A stretch of DNA of 11,918 bases, taken from assembly GCA_044868295.1 (NCBI GenBank), contig JBIOWF010000237.1:1-11918 (forward strand). Direction: 5' to 3'. Both the position numbers and the translations under genes were made by a program. The stretch's first letter is position 1; every line of letters begins with the position of its first letter. Under the pieces are notes generated by a model. The model had not been told where the DNA came from. It did no database searches and worked only from the letters and a program-made list of their open reading frames with translations. Positions 1 through 7,005 of this stretch are shown here, piece by piece. The DNA is from JBIOWF01 sp044868295. Lineage in GTDB: Bacteria > Actinomycetota > Actinomycetes > Streptosporangiales > Streptosporangiaceae.

Positions 1-4
1 CGTT

Positions 5-50
5 GAGAAGGGTTACGCGTGAGAAGGGTTACGCGTGAGAAGGGTTACGC
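5..50. repeat. 16-bp tandem repeat, about three units, at the 3' end of the FtsH-like gene
   Basis: The unit GAGAAGGGTTACGCGT occurs at 5-20 and 21-36, and again at 37-50 without its last two bases. Read on the minus strand, each unit contains GCGTAACCC, and the first one met supplies the TAA stop codon (45-47) of the FtsH-like gene. Positions 3-16 match 14 bases of the end of the insertion sequence further right (8115-8128). The array may continue left of the window. Confidence 0.85.
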
Positions 51-2996
51 GGTGTCGTCGGGGCCGCGGCGTCCGTCGTAGCCCAGCAGCCGCATGGCGA
101 CCTCGGGATCCATGGCCGCAGCGAGCAGTTGGGCCCGCTCGGCGGCCCGGTCCCGGGCCTCCTCCGCCTGCCTGCGGCTGTTCCGGTAGCCCCGGATCAC
201 CGCGGTGACGATGGCGATCAGTCCGACCACCCCGACGAAGGCGGCGAAAAGGATCACCGCTGTCCCGGGCGCGAGGCCCGCCGACGGTGCCGTGGCCGCC
301 GTGCCCGACGTGGCTCCCTGGAAGATGGCCATGCCGAGCAGGACCACGACGACCAGCCCGACCACGCCGCCGATGAGCGCCCAGAACACCCCGTAGGACT
401 TCTTCTTCGGCGCGGGGGCCGGAGGCGGGTAGGCCGCGCCCTGGTAGGGGTTCGACCCCGAGCCGTTCCACGGCACGAAGTCCGGCTGGACCACCGGACC
501 GCTGCCGTTGCCCGGCGCGGGGGCGAACATGGGCGGTGGCGGAACCGCCACGGCCGTACCCGCGACCGGCGGCGGAGCCGTGGCATACGACGCCACGCTC
601 ACCGACGACGGCTCCAGAGCCAGCGTCTTCGATGTGGCGACGGGCAGCTCCACCATGACCTTGCCGTGGGTGCGATGCGCCTCCGCGACCGAGTGGTGGT
701 ATTCCTCGATCTCCTCGTAGAAATCGTCACCGTCGTAGACGGTGCCGTCGACGAGCGGCCCGCGCGTGCGCTTGATCGCCGCGATGACGTCGTCTCCCTC
801 GAGGGTCTTGTACGTCTCCAGCGCGTGGGCGACGGACAGGACCTCCCGGCGGTTCTCCCGCAGGAGCTCCTCGGTCTTCTCCAGCAACCGGACGAGGTTG
901 TACTCGATGCGCTCGGCGAGCACCTCGGGAGCGATGTCCTGCTGCTTGGCGCTGGGCTCCGCGCCGAACCCGATGCCGCCGCCCTTGGGCTTCTGCACCG
1001 CCTTGCCCGCCATGATGTCGAGCTGCTGCAGCGCGGGCAGCGAGGAGACGCCGACCCCCATGCCCCAGTGGGACTCCATCAGGCCGGTGATGATCGTCGC
1101 CGAATTCAGGTCTCCGGAGACACCCGAGGAGTTGTCGTCGGCGAAGAACATGCGCTCTCCGGCGAGGGACGCCAGGGAGACCATGACGTCCGCCTCGTAC
1201 TCCGAGCGCCATCCGGTGAACCGGTCCTCCGGCTTGATGCTGGAGACCATGCCCAGATAGTCGGCGCCCTTCTCGATGGTGGCGATATCGATCTCGAGGT
1301 GGTGCCGCATACGGTAGGCGACCACCGCGTGGCAGGCCTCGTGCACGGCGACCGCGTGCCGCTCGCGCTCGACGTACTCCACGTTCTCGGGCGGGCCGAG
1401 CTGCTTGAGCCGCTTGGCCCGAACAACGTCGGACCACTGGATGACGTCACGCCCGTCCCGGATCGAGGTGATCAGGGACTCGTTGACGAGGTCCTTGATG
1501 GTCGCGCCGGTGGCGTAGGGCGTGATGGTGGCCAGCTTGTCGATCTGCTCGGGGGTGAGCTGGTGCGCGACCTTGTCGAAGTATCCCTGGTAGGTGCGGA
1601 TGCGACCGGCCTTCGAGGGATAGCCCACCTTGTAGATCCGGTCGATACGGCCGGGCCGCAGCAGCGCCTCGTCCAGCGCGTTCGGCATGTTGGTCGCCAT
1701 CATGACGAGGATGCGGTACTTGGGTGGCGGCTTGGGCCGCATGCCGAGCAACCGCCGGACGTGGCGGTTGACGAAGCCGCGCGGCTTCTTCAGGCCGGAC
1801 AGCTCGGTCAGCAGCGCCTGAAGGGTGCCGGGGTCGCCGCCGCCGCCCATCATGTTGCCGCCCATCATGAAGCGGTTGCGGCGGGTGCCGGGCTGCTCCT
1901 CCTCGACCGGCCCCATCACCTGCCGGGCGATCATCGAGCGGGTGTCCCCCGACATGTACGAGAACCCATGACAGCCGCTCTCGAAGGCGCTGAACCTGCC
2001 CTGCGGTCCCTGCTGGGCCAGCGCGCCACGCCGGCCGAGCGAGTCGGCCTCGTCGAAGAAGACGATGACACCGCCGTAACGAAGGGCGAGCTTGCGCAGC
2101 CTCCGGAAGAGCGACTTCACCTTGAGGATGCCGATGCCCATGAACATGTTGACGAACGCGCCGGGATCGACGAAGACGTACGGCTTGCCGGTCTCGCCCG
2201 CGACCGCCTCGGCCATCAGGGTCTTGCCGGTGCCGGGCGGGCCCCACAGCAGGAGGCCGCTCGGGACGTAGCCGCCCTTCGCCTCGATCTCGTCGGGCCG
2301 CTCGAGGAAGACGATGTTCTCCTTGACGCGCTCGACGACGTGGTCCTGGCCCCACACGTCGGTGAAGCGGGTCTTGATGTCGTCGGGGAAGTACGTCTCG
2401 ACGCCGCCCTTGGACAGGAACCAGAACATGCCGACGAACTGGAAGATGACGAAGAAGAAGGCGAACGCCAACTGCGCGACGTACGGCATCGCGCCCCACA
2501 GCAGCGCCGGTGCCTGGAACAGCGCGAGCGCGGGCGAGGTGCCGAGGACGGCGCCGAGGACCATGGCGAGGACCACGATCCAGAACAGCCACTTGATCAC
2601 CCTGGCGATCCGGAAGCGGTTCCAGTCGCTGAACCGCCGGTGGGTCCAGCGGTCGAAGCCGCCGAACACGCGGCGCGTCCAGAAGCGGTGATAGCGCGCC
2701 GAGCGCTCACTGATCAGGAAGTGCGTCTGCCTGACGACCTCTATGGCCATCAGGTAGAAGATCCACGTCCGCTCCTGCGCGGTCACGATCATCGCGTCCG
2801 GGAACGACATCACGCCCTCGAAGGACGCCATGTTGTTCCAGACCAGGACGAGGTAGATGACGCTGAAAATCAGGAGAAACTTGAACCGATCCCACAGCGG
2901 CATCTTCTTCCGCTTCTTGGGATCACTGTCGTCAGGGCCCGACCCAGGCGGACGCAGCCCCTCGGGGTGGTGTTGCGGCGGAGGTGCCGTGTTCAT
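45..2996 (-). CDS. FtsH-like membrane AAA+ zinc metalloprotease with C-terminal proline-rich and membrane extension
   Basis: A 983-residue membrane protease that should unfold proteins with ATP and cut them at a zinc site on the cytoplasmic face. The N-terminus is basic. Hydrophobic segments lie near residues 38-54, 77-94 (weak), 134-160 and 168-194; four spans would put the ATPase in the cytoplasm. The AAA+ module has Walker A GPPGTGKT (252-259), pore-loop FMG (285-287), Walker B FFDEAD (313-318), and RPGRIDR (447-453) carrying the likely arginine fingers R450 and R453. The M41-type protease has HEACH (552-556) and a probable third zinc ligand, D629, in GVSGDLNSAT. Two features are unlike ordinary FtsH of about 650 residues: a Met/Gly-rich insertion at about 320-428 between Walker B and the 'ATNMP' sensor, and a long tail with a Pro-rich linker, a membrane hairpin (about 869-893 and 912-934) and a charged helix. 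ATG start with AAGGAG 8 nt upstream. Second gene of an operon with the lipoprotein. The family is clear; whether it replaces or supplements the housekeeping FtsH is unknown. Confidence 0.93.
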   Translation of the reverse strand: MNTAPPPQHHPEGLRPPGSGPDDSDPKKRKKMPLWDRFKFLLIFSVIYLVLVWNNMASFEGVMSFPDAMIVTAQERTWIFYLMAIEVVRQTHFLISERSARYHRFWTRRVFGGFDRWTHRRFSDWNRFRIARVIKWLFWIVVLAMVLGAVLGTSPALALFQAPALLWGAMPYVAQLAFAFFFVIFQFVGMFWFLSKGGVETYFPDDIKTRFTDVWGQDHVVERVKENIVFLERPDEIEAKGGYVPSGLLLWGPPGTGKTLMAEAVAGETGKPYVFVDPGAFVNMFMGIGILKVKSLFRRLRKLALRYGGVIVFFDEADSLGRRGALAQQGPQGRFSAFESGCHGFSYMSGDTRSMIARQVMGPVEEEQPGTRRNRFMMGGNMMGGGGDPGTLQALLTELSGLKKPRGFVNRHVRRLLGMRPKPPPKYRILVMMATNMPNALDEALLRPGRIDRIYKVGYPSKAGRIRTYQGYFDKVAHQLTPEQIDKLATITPYATGATIKDLVNESLITSIRDGRDVIQWSDVVRAKRLKQLGPPENVEYVERERHAVAVHEACHAVVAYRMRHHLEIDIATIEKGADYLGMVSSIKPEDRFTGWRSEYEADVMVSLASLAGERMFFADDNSSGVSGDLNSATIITGLMESHWGMGVGVSSLPALQQLDIMAGKAVQKPKGGGIGFGAEPSAKQQDIAPEVLAERIEYNLVRLLEKTEELLRENRREVLSVAHALETYKTLEGDDVIAAIKRTRGPLVDGTVYDGDDFYEEIEEYHHSVAEAHRTHGKVMVELPVATSKTLALEPSSVSVASYATAPPPVAGTAVAVPPPPMFAPAPGNGSGPVVQPDFVPWNGSGSNPYQGAAYPPPAPAPKKKSYGVFWALIGGVVGLVVVVLLGMAIFQGATSGTAATAPSAGLAPGTAVILFAAFVGVVGLIAIVTAVIRGYRNSRRQAEEARDRAAERAQLLAAAMDPEVAMRLLGYDGRRGPDDTA

Positions 2997-3004
2997 GTGA
3001 GGGG

Positions 3005-3010
3005 CTCCTT
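3005..3010 (-). promoter_or_regulatory. Ribosome binding site of the FtsH-like gene, touching the upstream stop codon
   Basis: Read on the minus strand this is AAGGAG, 8 nt before the ATG at 2996. It shares one base with the TGA stop (3010-3012) of the lipoprotein gene. This supports co-transcription and probably coupled translation of the two genes, and it fixes the protease start. Confidence 0.75.
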
Positions 3011-3714
3011 CACGGGGTAAGACGCTTGACCTTGAAGGACTGCGCTACCAGGTCGATCTCCTTGACCTGCTTCTTGTAACAGGTCGCCGAGCAGCGGATG
3101 AGCAGGGTGGAGACGTGGGTGCCGTCCGCCGACAGGTACGAGGTCTCGTCGAACGTCTGCACCGGGCCGTCCAGAAGGCGGAGGTTGAAGATGCTCCGCA
3201 CGCCGCGGACACCGTTCTCCGTCGGCAGGACCTGATCGGCCAGCAGTTCGAAGTTCTTGAACGGGTATGTGGCCGACGACTCCATCTGCTGGCGGGTGTC
3301 GTCGGGCACGGCGACGGGAAGGCCGATGGAGTTGCGCAACACGTTGAGCGAGACCTGGTTCTGCTCCGGCTCCGTAAGCACTTGGACCTTCGCCATGACG
3401 AACGGCTGGTCCTCGGTGCTTGAGGCGGGCATCAGCAGGTGGTCGGCCGACGGTGCGGAGTGGGCGTCGTAGGCGACCGTCCAGGTCTGCTGCTTCTGGA
3501 ACTGCGCCGTCGCCGACTCCATGTCGCCGAAGACCTTCGTGTCAAGCGCCTTCTGATCGACCTTCTGCCAGGCCGCGGGCACCTTGAAGTATGTCGCTCC
3601 GTCGTCGTCACGCACATAGGTGAACTCGGAGCCTGCGCAACCGGTCAGCCCCGCGACCAGCGCGGCGACAAGCGCCGCCGCCACCGTTCCGGACCTTGTC
3701 CGTGATCTCTCCAC
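3010..3714 (-). CDS. Predicted secreted lipoprotein of unknown function
   Basis: A 234-residue protein with a lipoprotein signal peptide: Arg-rich start (MERSRTR), a hydrophobic Ala/Val/Leu segment (about 11-24) and lipobox LTGC with Cys26 as the lipidated residue. It should sit on the outer face of the membrane. The mature part is about 208 residues, hydrophilic, with 'FKVPAAWQKVD' early, which resembles the opening of small actinobacterial lipoproteins of unknown role. A Cys pair in 'IRCSATCYKKQ' near the C-terminus could form a disulfide. The start is GTG (3712-3714), with GGAGG 10 nt upstream and an in-frame TAG just beyond (3721-3723), so no longer start with a normal codon exists nearby. 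It is 13 nt upstream of the FtsH-like gene in the same direction, which suggests it is a partner, sensor or substrate adaptor for that protease. That role is inference from position only. Confidence 0.85.
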   Translation of the reverse strand: MERSRTRSGTVAAALVAALVAGLTGCAGSEFTYVRDDDGATYFKVPAAWQKVDQKALDTKVFGDMESATAQFQKQQTWTVAYDAHSAPSADHLLMPASSTEDQPFVMAKVQVLTEPEQNQVSLNVLRNSIGLPVAVPDDTRQQMESSATYPFKNFELLADQVLPTENGVRGVRSIFNLRLLDGPVQTFDETSYLSADGTHVSTLLIRCSATCYKKQVKEIDLVAQSFKVKRLTP

Positions 3715-4273
3715 CAGGGCCTAACCTCCGCTTTGCGGGTCTACGAGGTAGTAGTGCCCGTTTTCCAAGTATCCATCTCCCGTTAGCTCCGGGACACCTT
3801 GGAAATTTTGACCAAATCTTACCCGGATCTTGGCTCGGCTTGTTACACGATCTTTGAACCAAGGTCCCGAATTAGTTGAATGATCAATATCCATTATCAA
3901 GATCGCAGCCTATTCCCCCTGGCGTAAGCGGTACATAAGGGAGAGCGTAGACCTGCCGTCAGGTTCGACCGCCCGTCGTCCATTCCCCCGCATGAACCGT
4001 TCACTCATTGATCCAATCGCGCATCTCGGCGTACTCTCCCGTGAGGCGGCCGGCGATCACGCCCGCCTGACTCGTCCGCGACGCGGCGCCCCCGAACGTG
4101 GTTTCACCGGCGCGCATCCGGGCACGCTGGCCGTCGTGCTCGGTGGGACGGCGGCCACGGCCGCGTACTGTGGCCCGCAGGCCCCTGGGTCTGTAACGCC
4201 CGGTAACGCAGCCCAGAAATCTTGGTACACGTGAGCGCCCTGGAACGACCGGCCGACGGACTTGGAGTGCCGC
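3715..4273. other. Intergenic region between the divergent lipoprotein and CMD-like genes
   Basis: About 560 bp without a convincing gene. The part nearest the lipoprotein gene (about 3750-3960) is clearly AT-richer than the surrounding coding DNA, as expected for a promoter region. On the minus strand, TAAGAT (3816-3821) is a reasonable -10 box for the lipoprotein operon, but I see no convincing -35 at normal spacing. A reading frame at 3992-4234 is discussed under rejected items. The last 12 bases before 4274 hold the ribosome binding site of the CMD-like gene. Confidence 0.6.
3790..3869. repeat. Interrupted inverted repeat upstream of the lipoprotein operon
   Basis: CGGGAC-AC-CTTGG at 3790-3802 is matched in inverted orientation by CCAAGGTCCCG at 3859-3869, so 11 bases pair with a 2-nt bulge. 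The 56 nt between the arms include the candidate -10 box for the minus-strand operon. It could be a regulator site or an RNA structure in the 5' untranslated region. The evidence is only the symmetry. Confidence 0.35.
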
Positions 4274-4651
4274 ATGAGCGACAGCGTGAATGACGTCGAC
4301 CGTCGAGCCCGTGGGTTGGAAATCATGAAGCAGGTCTATGGATGGGATCACGTGAGCGACGGGCCCGGCGACTTCTTCGGCATGACGGTCGAGCACCTGT
4401 TCGCGGAGGTGTGGTCGCGGAACGTGCTGTCGGTCAAGGAGCGCCGCCTGCTCCTGCTCGGCCTCCTCGTCGGCCAGGGGCTCGACGACGTGATCGGGCT
4501 CCAACTGGACGCGGCCCTGCGCACCGGCGAGCTGACGGCGGCCGAGCTGCGGGAAACCGCGATCTTCCTCACCCACTACGCGGGCTGGCCGCGCGGCGCC
4601 AAGCTGAACAGCCAGGTCGAAGAGCTGATCGCCCGCTTCACCGACGAATAG
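4274..4651 (+). CDS. Carboxymuconolactone decarboxylase (CMD)-family protein
   Basis: A 125-residue protein resembling 4-carboxymuconolactone decarboxylase. The fold signature is visible as 'RNVLSVKERRLLLLGLL' (49-65), 'DAALRTGELTAAELRETAIF' (79-98) and 'HYAGWPRGAKL' (101-111). It has no CxxC pair, so the AhpD-type peroxidase relay is absent. The His usually found in 'LHxxAAL' of true decarboxylases is replaced in 'IGLQLDAALR', so the substrate cannot be assigned. ATG at 4274 has GGAG 6 nt upstream. A TTG at 4262 is in frame, but that ribosome binding site lies inside the extension, so ATG is preferred. It appears to be a single-gene unit, followed by a strong hairpin. The family is fairly secure; the reaction is unknown. 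Confidence 0.85.
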   Translation: MSDSVNDVDRRARGLEIMKQVYGWDHVSDGPGDFFGMTVEHLFAEVWSRNVLSVKERRLLLLGLLVGQGLDDVIGLQLDAALRTGELTAAELRETAIFLTHYAGWPRGAKLNSQVEELIARFTDE

Positions 4652-4682
4652 CCGCCGTGGGCGTCGCCCTAATGGCCTTCGG

Positions 4683-4707
4683 GGCCGGCGCCGCGGAAGC
4701 GCCGGCC
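4683..4707 (+). terminator. Strong GC hairpin after the CMD-like gene
   Basis: GGCCGGCGC (4683-4691) pairs perfectly with GCGCCGGCC (4699-4707) around a 7-nt loop. It starts about 30 nt after the stop codon and has no following T run, as is common for actinobacterial terminators. It ends just before the candidate promoter of the next gene. Confidence 0.6.
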
Positions 4708-4715
4708 GGCTCGGC

Positions 4716-4727
4716 TAGTCTGCGAGC
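4716..4727 (+). promoter_or_regulatory. Candidate -10 box for leaderless transcription of the dehydrogenase gene
   Basis: TAGTCT at 4716-4721 fits the actinobacterial TANNNT -10 pattern and ends 6 nt before the ATG at 4728, where transcription would start. There is no Shine-Dalgarno sequence in front of this ATG. No good -35 is visible, which is common for such promoters. Confidence 0.5.
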
Positions 4728-5480
4728 ATGCCCACCGCACTGATCACCGGCGCCACCGCGGGAATCGGCGCCGCCTTCGCCCGCCGCCTGGCCGCCGACG
4801 GCTTCTCCCTCGTGCTGGTCGCCCGCGACGAGAAGCGGCTCGCCGAGGCGGCCGCGCAGCTCCATTCGAGGTACGGCGTGGCCGTCGGCGTCCTGCCCGC
4901 CGACCTCGCGACCGACGAGGGCATCGAAACCGTCGAGGACCGGCTCCGGCAGGGCGTCGACCTGCTGGTCAACAACGCGGGCTTCGGCCACCCGGGCGCG
5001 TTCCTGCAGGTGCCGGTGGCCGACGAGCTGAGGATGCTGAGGGTGCACTGCGAGGTCGTGCTGCGGCTCACCCTCGCGGCGCTGCCCGGCATGAAGTCGA
5101 AGGGCCGCGGAGCGGTGATCAATGTGGCCTCCGTGGCGGCGTTCTTCGCGCGGGGCACCTACAGCGCCTCCAAGGCATGGGTGGTCAACTTCAGCGAGTC
5201 GGCGGCGGCCGAGGTCGGCGATCCACGGGTGCGCGTGATGGCTCTGTGCCCCGGATTCGTGCGGACCGAGTTCCACCAGCGCGCTTCCCTGGACATGTCG
5301 GGCATCCCCGGCTTCCTGTGGCTGACCGCCGACCGCGTCGTCGACGACGCCATGCGCGACCTGGCCCGCGGGCTACGCGTCAGCGTCCCGTCCACGCGCT
5401 ACAAGGCGATCGTCGCCCTGGGCAAGCTCGCCCCCAGGATCCTGGCCCGCCGGATCTCGGCCCGCCTCAGCCGCCGCTGA
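4728..5480 (+). CDS. Short-chain dehydrogenase/reductase (SDR), classical type
   Basis: A 250-residue cytoplasmic NAD(P)-dependent oxidoreductase. The cofactor motif TGATAGIG is at residues 7-14, NNAG at 82-85, the catalytic Ser is about S135 in 'NVASVAAF', and YSASK at 145-149 gives Tyr145 and Lys149. Arg33 at the end of the second strand ('LVLVARDEKRL') suggests an NADPH preference. The structural Asn of the usual N-S-Y-K tetrad appears to be His107 ('LRVHCEVV'). Motif spacing and total length fit classical SDRs of the DltE/YqjQ type with unknown substrate. The C-terminal end is very basic (RRISARLSRR), so membrane association is possible. It is co-directional with the CMD-like gene but separated by a hairpin and its own promoter-like box, so probably not co-transcribed. 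It converges with the downstream dehydrogenase gene. Confidence 0.92.
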   Translation: MPTALITGATAGIGAAFARRLAADGFSLVLVARDEKRLAEAAAQLHSRYGVAVGVLPADLATDEGIETVEDRLRQGVDLLVNNAGFGHPGAFLQVPVADELRMLRVHCEVVLRLTLAALPGMKSKGRGAVINVASVAAFFARGTYSASKAWVVNFSESAAAEVGDPRVRVMALCPGFVRTEFHQRASLDMSGIPGFLWLTADRVVDDAMRDLARGLRVSVPSTRYKAIVALGKLAPRILARRISARLSRR

Positions 5481-5536
5481 CTCCCCGCGCCGTCAAAGGC
5501 CCTCGTGGTCCGAGCCTCTCGCGCGGGCGCCCGCCG

Positions 5537-6796
5537 TCAGAGCCGCTCGACGTTGGAGCCGCGGCAGCGATTGCGGGTGTCGAAGACGAAGCCGCTCGCT
5601 TTCTGCACGAGCTCGTAGTCGAAGCAGTCGTGGTCGGTGAGCAGCACGACCGCGTCCGCTTTGGCCAGCTCCCGGCTCGTGGGCTCGACGATCTCTATCT
5701 CGGGCGGCAGCAGGAACGAGTCCACGTGCGGGTCGGCGGCCCGCACCTCGGCGCCCAGCTTGTAGAGGGCCTTGGCGACCTCGATCGCGGGCGACTCGCG
5801 GCAGTCCCCCGCGTTCTTCTTGTACGCGAGTCCGAGCACGAGCATCCGGCTGCCGTTGATCGGCTTGCGCCGCTGGTTCAGCGCGAGCGAGAGCCGATGG
5901 ACGACGTGTTCCGGCATGTGATCGTTGACGTCGTTCGCCAGCTCGACGAACCGGAAGTTGTGGCCGAGGCTGCGCTTGACCTTCCATGACAGGTACGACG
6001 GGTCGATCGGGAGGCAGTGCCCGCCCACGCCGGGGCCGGGCGTGAAGCGCATGTAGCCGAACGGCTTGGTGGAGGCGGCGTCGATGGCCTCCCAGACATC
6101 GATCCCGAGTTGCCGCGCGAAGATCGACAGCTCGTTCACCAAGGCGATGTTGACATGCCTGAAGGTGTTCTCAAGCAGCTTGCAGAGCTCCGCGACCTGA
6201 AGCGACGGCACCGGGACGACCTGCTCCACGATCCTGCCGTAGAACGCCTGGACGCGCTTGAGGGACGCCTCGTCGATTCCGGACACGACCTTGGGCGTGT
6301 TGTCCAGGCGCCACAGTGAGTTGCCCGGGTCGATCCGCTCCGGGCTGTACCCCAGGAAGAACTCCTCGGGCGTCCGGAGCCCGGATCCGTCCTCGAGCAG
6401 CGGCCGGAGGTACTCCTCGGTCGTTCCGGGATAGGTGGTGGACTCCAGGATCACCGTGGCCCCGCGCCGCAGCAGTGGCGCGATGGCCTGCCCTGCGGAC
6501 CCGATGTGCCGGAGGTCGGGGACGCCCTCGCGCAGCGGCGTGGGGACCGTGATCACACAGATGTCGAACATCTCCGCGTCCGCGTAGTCGGTGCTGGCGC
6601 GGTAGCGGCCGGAACCGTGCGCGGCGGCCAGCTGATCATCGGGAACGTCCTCGACGTAGGACTCGGCGACAGTGAGCCGCTTGACCCGCCACTCGTCGAC
6701 GTCTATTCCGACGACGTCGAATCCCGCCTCCACCGCTCGCATCGCCAGGGGCAGGCCCACATAGCCCTGCCCCACGACGACAAGTTTCTCTCCCAT
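5537..6796 (-). CDS. Nucleotide-sugar dehydrogenase (UDP-glucose/GDP-mannose dehydrogenase family, WbpA/TviB-like)
   Basis: A 419-residue enzyme expected to oxidise C6 of a UDP-sugar (most likely UDP-GlcNAc-type or UDP-glucose) to a uronic acid with two NAD+. The Rossmann motif GQGYVG is at residues 9-14. 'TVPTPL' (83-88) and 'STTYPGTTE' (119-127) are typical of the WbpA/TviB branch. The middle domain has 'AELCKLLENTFR' (202-213) with catalytic Lys206 and Asn210, and 'GPGVGGHCLPIDP' (254-266) with the catalytic thiol Cys261. The C-terminal domain carries 'VLGLAYKKNAGDCRESPA' (320-337). All key residues are present and the length is normal. ATG start with GGGGG about 8 nt upstream. It stands alone here, convergent with the SDR gene and divergent from the first DUF3494 gene. 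It probably feeds an exopolysaccharide or glycoconjugate pathway; no glycosyltransferase lies in the window, so the exact substrate is open. Confidence 0.93.
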   Translation of the reverse strand: MGEKLVVVGQGYVGLPLAMRAVEAGFDVVGIDVDEWRVKRLTVAESYVEDVPDDQLAAAHGSGRYRASTDYADAEMFDICVITVPTPLREGVPDLRHIGSAGQAIAPLLRRGATVILESTTYPGTTEEYLRPLLEDGSGLRTPEEFFLGYSPERIDPGNSLWRLDNTPKVVSGIDEASLKRVQAFYGRIVEQVVPVPSLQVAELCKLLENTFRHVNIALVNELSIFARQLGIDVWEAIDAASTKPFGYMRFTPGPGVGGHCLPIDPSYLSWKVKRSLGHNFRFVELANDVNDHMPEHVVHRLSLALNQRRKPINGSRMLVLGLAYKKNAGDCRESPAIEVAKALYKLGAEVRAADPHVDSFLLPPEIEIVEPTSRELAKADAVVLLTDHDCFDYELVQKASGFVFDTRNRCRGSNVERL

Positions 6797-7005
6797 ATCA
6801 GAACCCCCGTGGCAGCGAAATGAGATACGGACCGACTGTAGGAGTGCGGCGATCTCATGAGGCCGATTACGCGGCGATGCGGGCGTGTCGCCGCCGCGTT
6901 TTCGGGGGTCGCCGCATGTCGGTACAGGGCAGCGAGAGACATAACAGTAAGGTCGACTTTCAGCTGCATATTGATTTCTGCATTACCGGACAAAGGGACG
7001 ACTCC
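6797..7005. other. Divergent intergenic region with inverted repeat
   Basis: About 210 bp between the nucleotide-sugar dehydrogenase and the first DUF3494 gene. ATGAGAT (6820-6826) and ATCTCAT (6852-6858) form a 7-bp inverted repeat with a 25-nt gap close to the dehydrogenase start. A GTTT (6898-6901) followed after 18 nt by CGGTAC loosely resembles a sigma-B-type promoter pointing to the DUF3494 gene, with spacing slightly too long. Both genes could be controlled from here. The evidence is weak. Confidence 0.35.

Noticed and set aside
1..50. CRISPR-like repeat array at the left edge
   Set aside because: The units are direct 16-bp tandem copies with no spacers, and no cas gene is present.
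129..3020. Very long plus-strand open frame opposite the FtsH-like gene
   Set aside because: It is an antisense shadow caused by high GC: Arg/Asp/Val-rich and repetitive with no domain logic, while the minus-strand frame carries a full set of AAA and zinc-protease motifs.
3992..4234. Possible 80-codon plus-strand gene in the intergenic region
   Set aside because: No ribosome binding site, and third positions are only about 70% G/C by my count, against clearly higher values in the real genes. No motif or signal peptide pattern is convincing. It cannot be fully excluded.
5523..5534. GCGGGCGCCCGC palindrome between the two convergent genes as terminator
   Set aside because: It is a 12-bp palindrome with almost no loop, common by chance in such GC-rich DNA. 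A bidirectional terminator is expected here, but this one is not convincing.
6820..7005. Longer N-terminus for the first DUF3494 protein (ATG 6820)
   Set aside because: It would place about 62 residues of Arg-rich sequence before the signal peptide. ATG 7006 has a ribosome binding site and gives a normal signal peptide.
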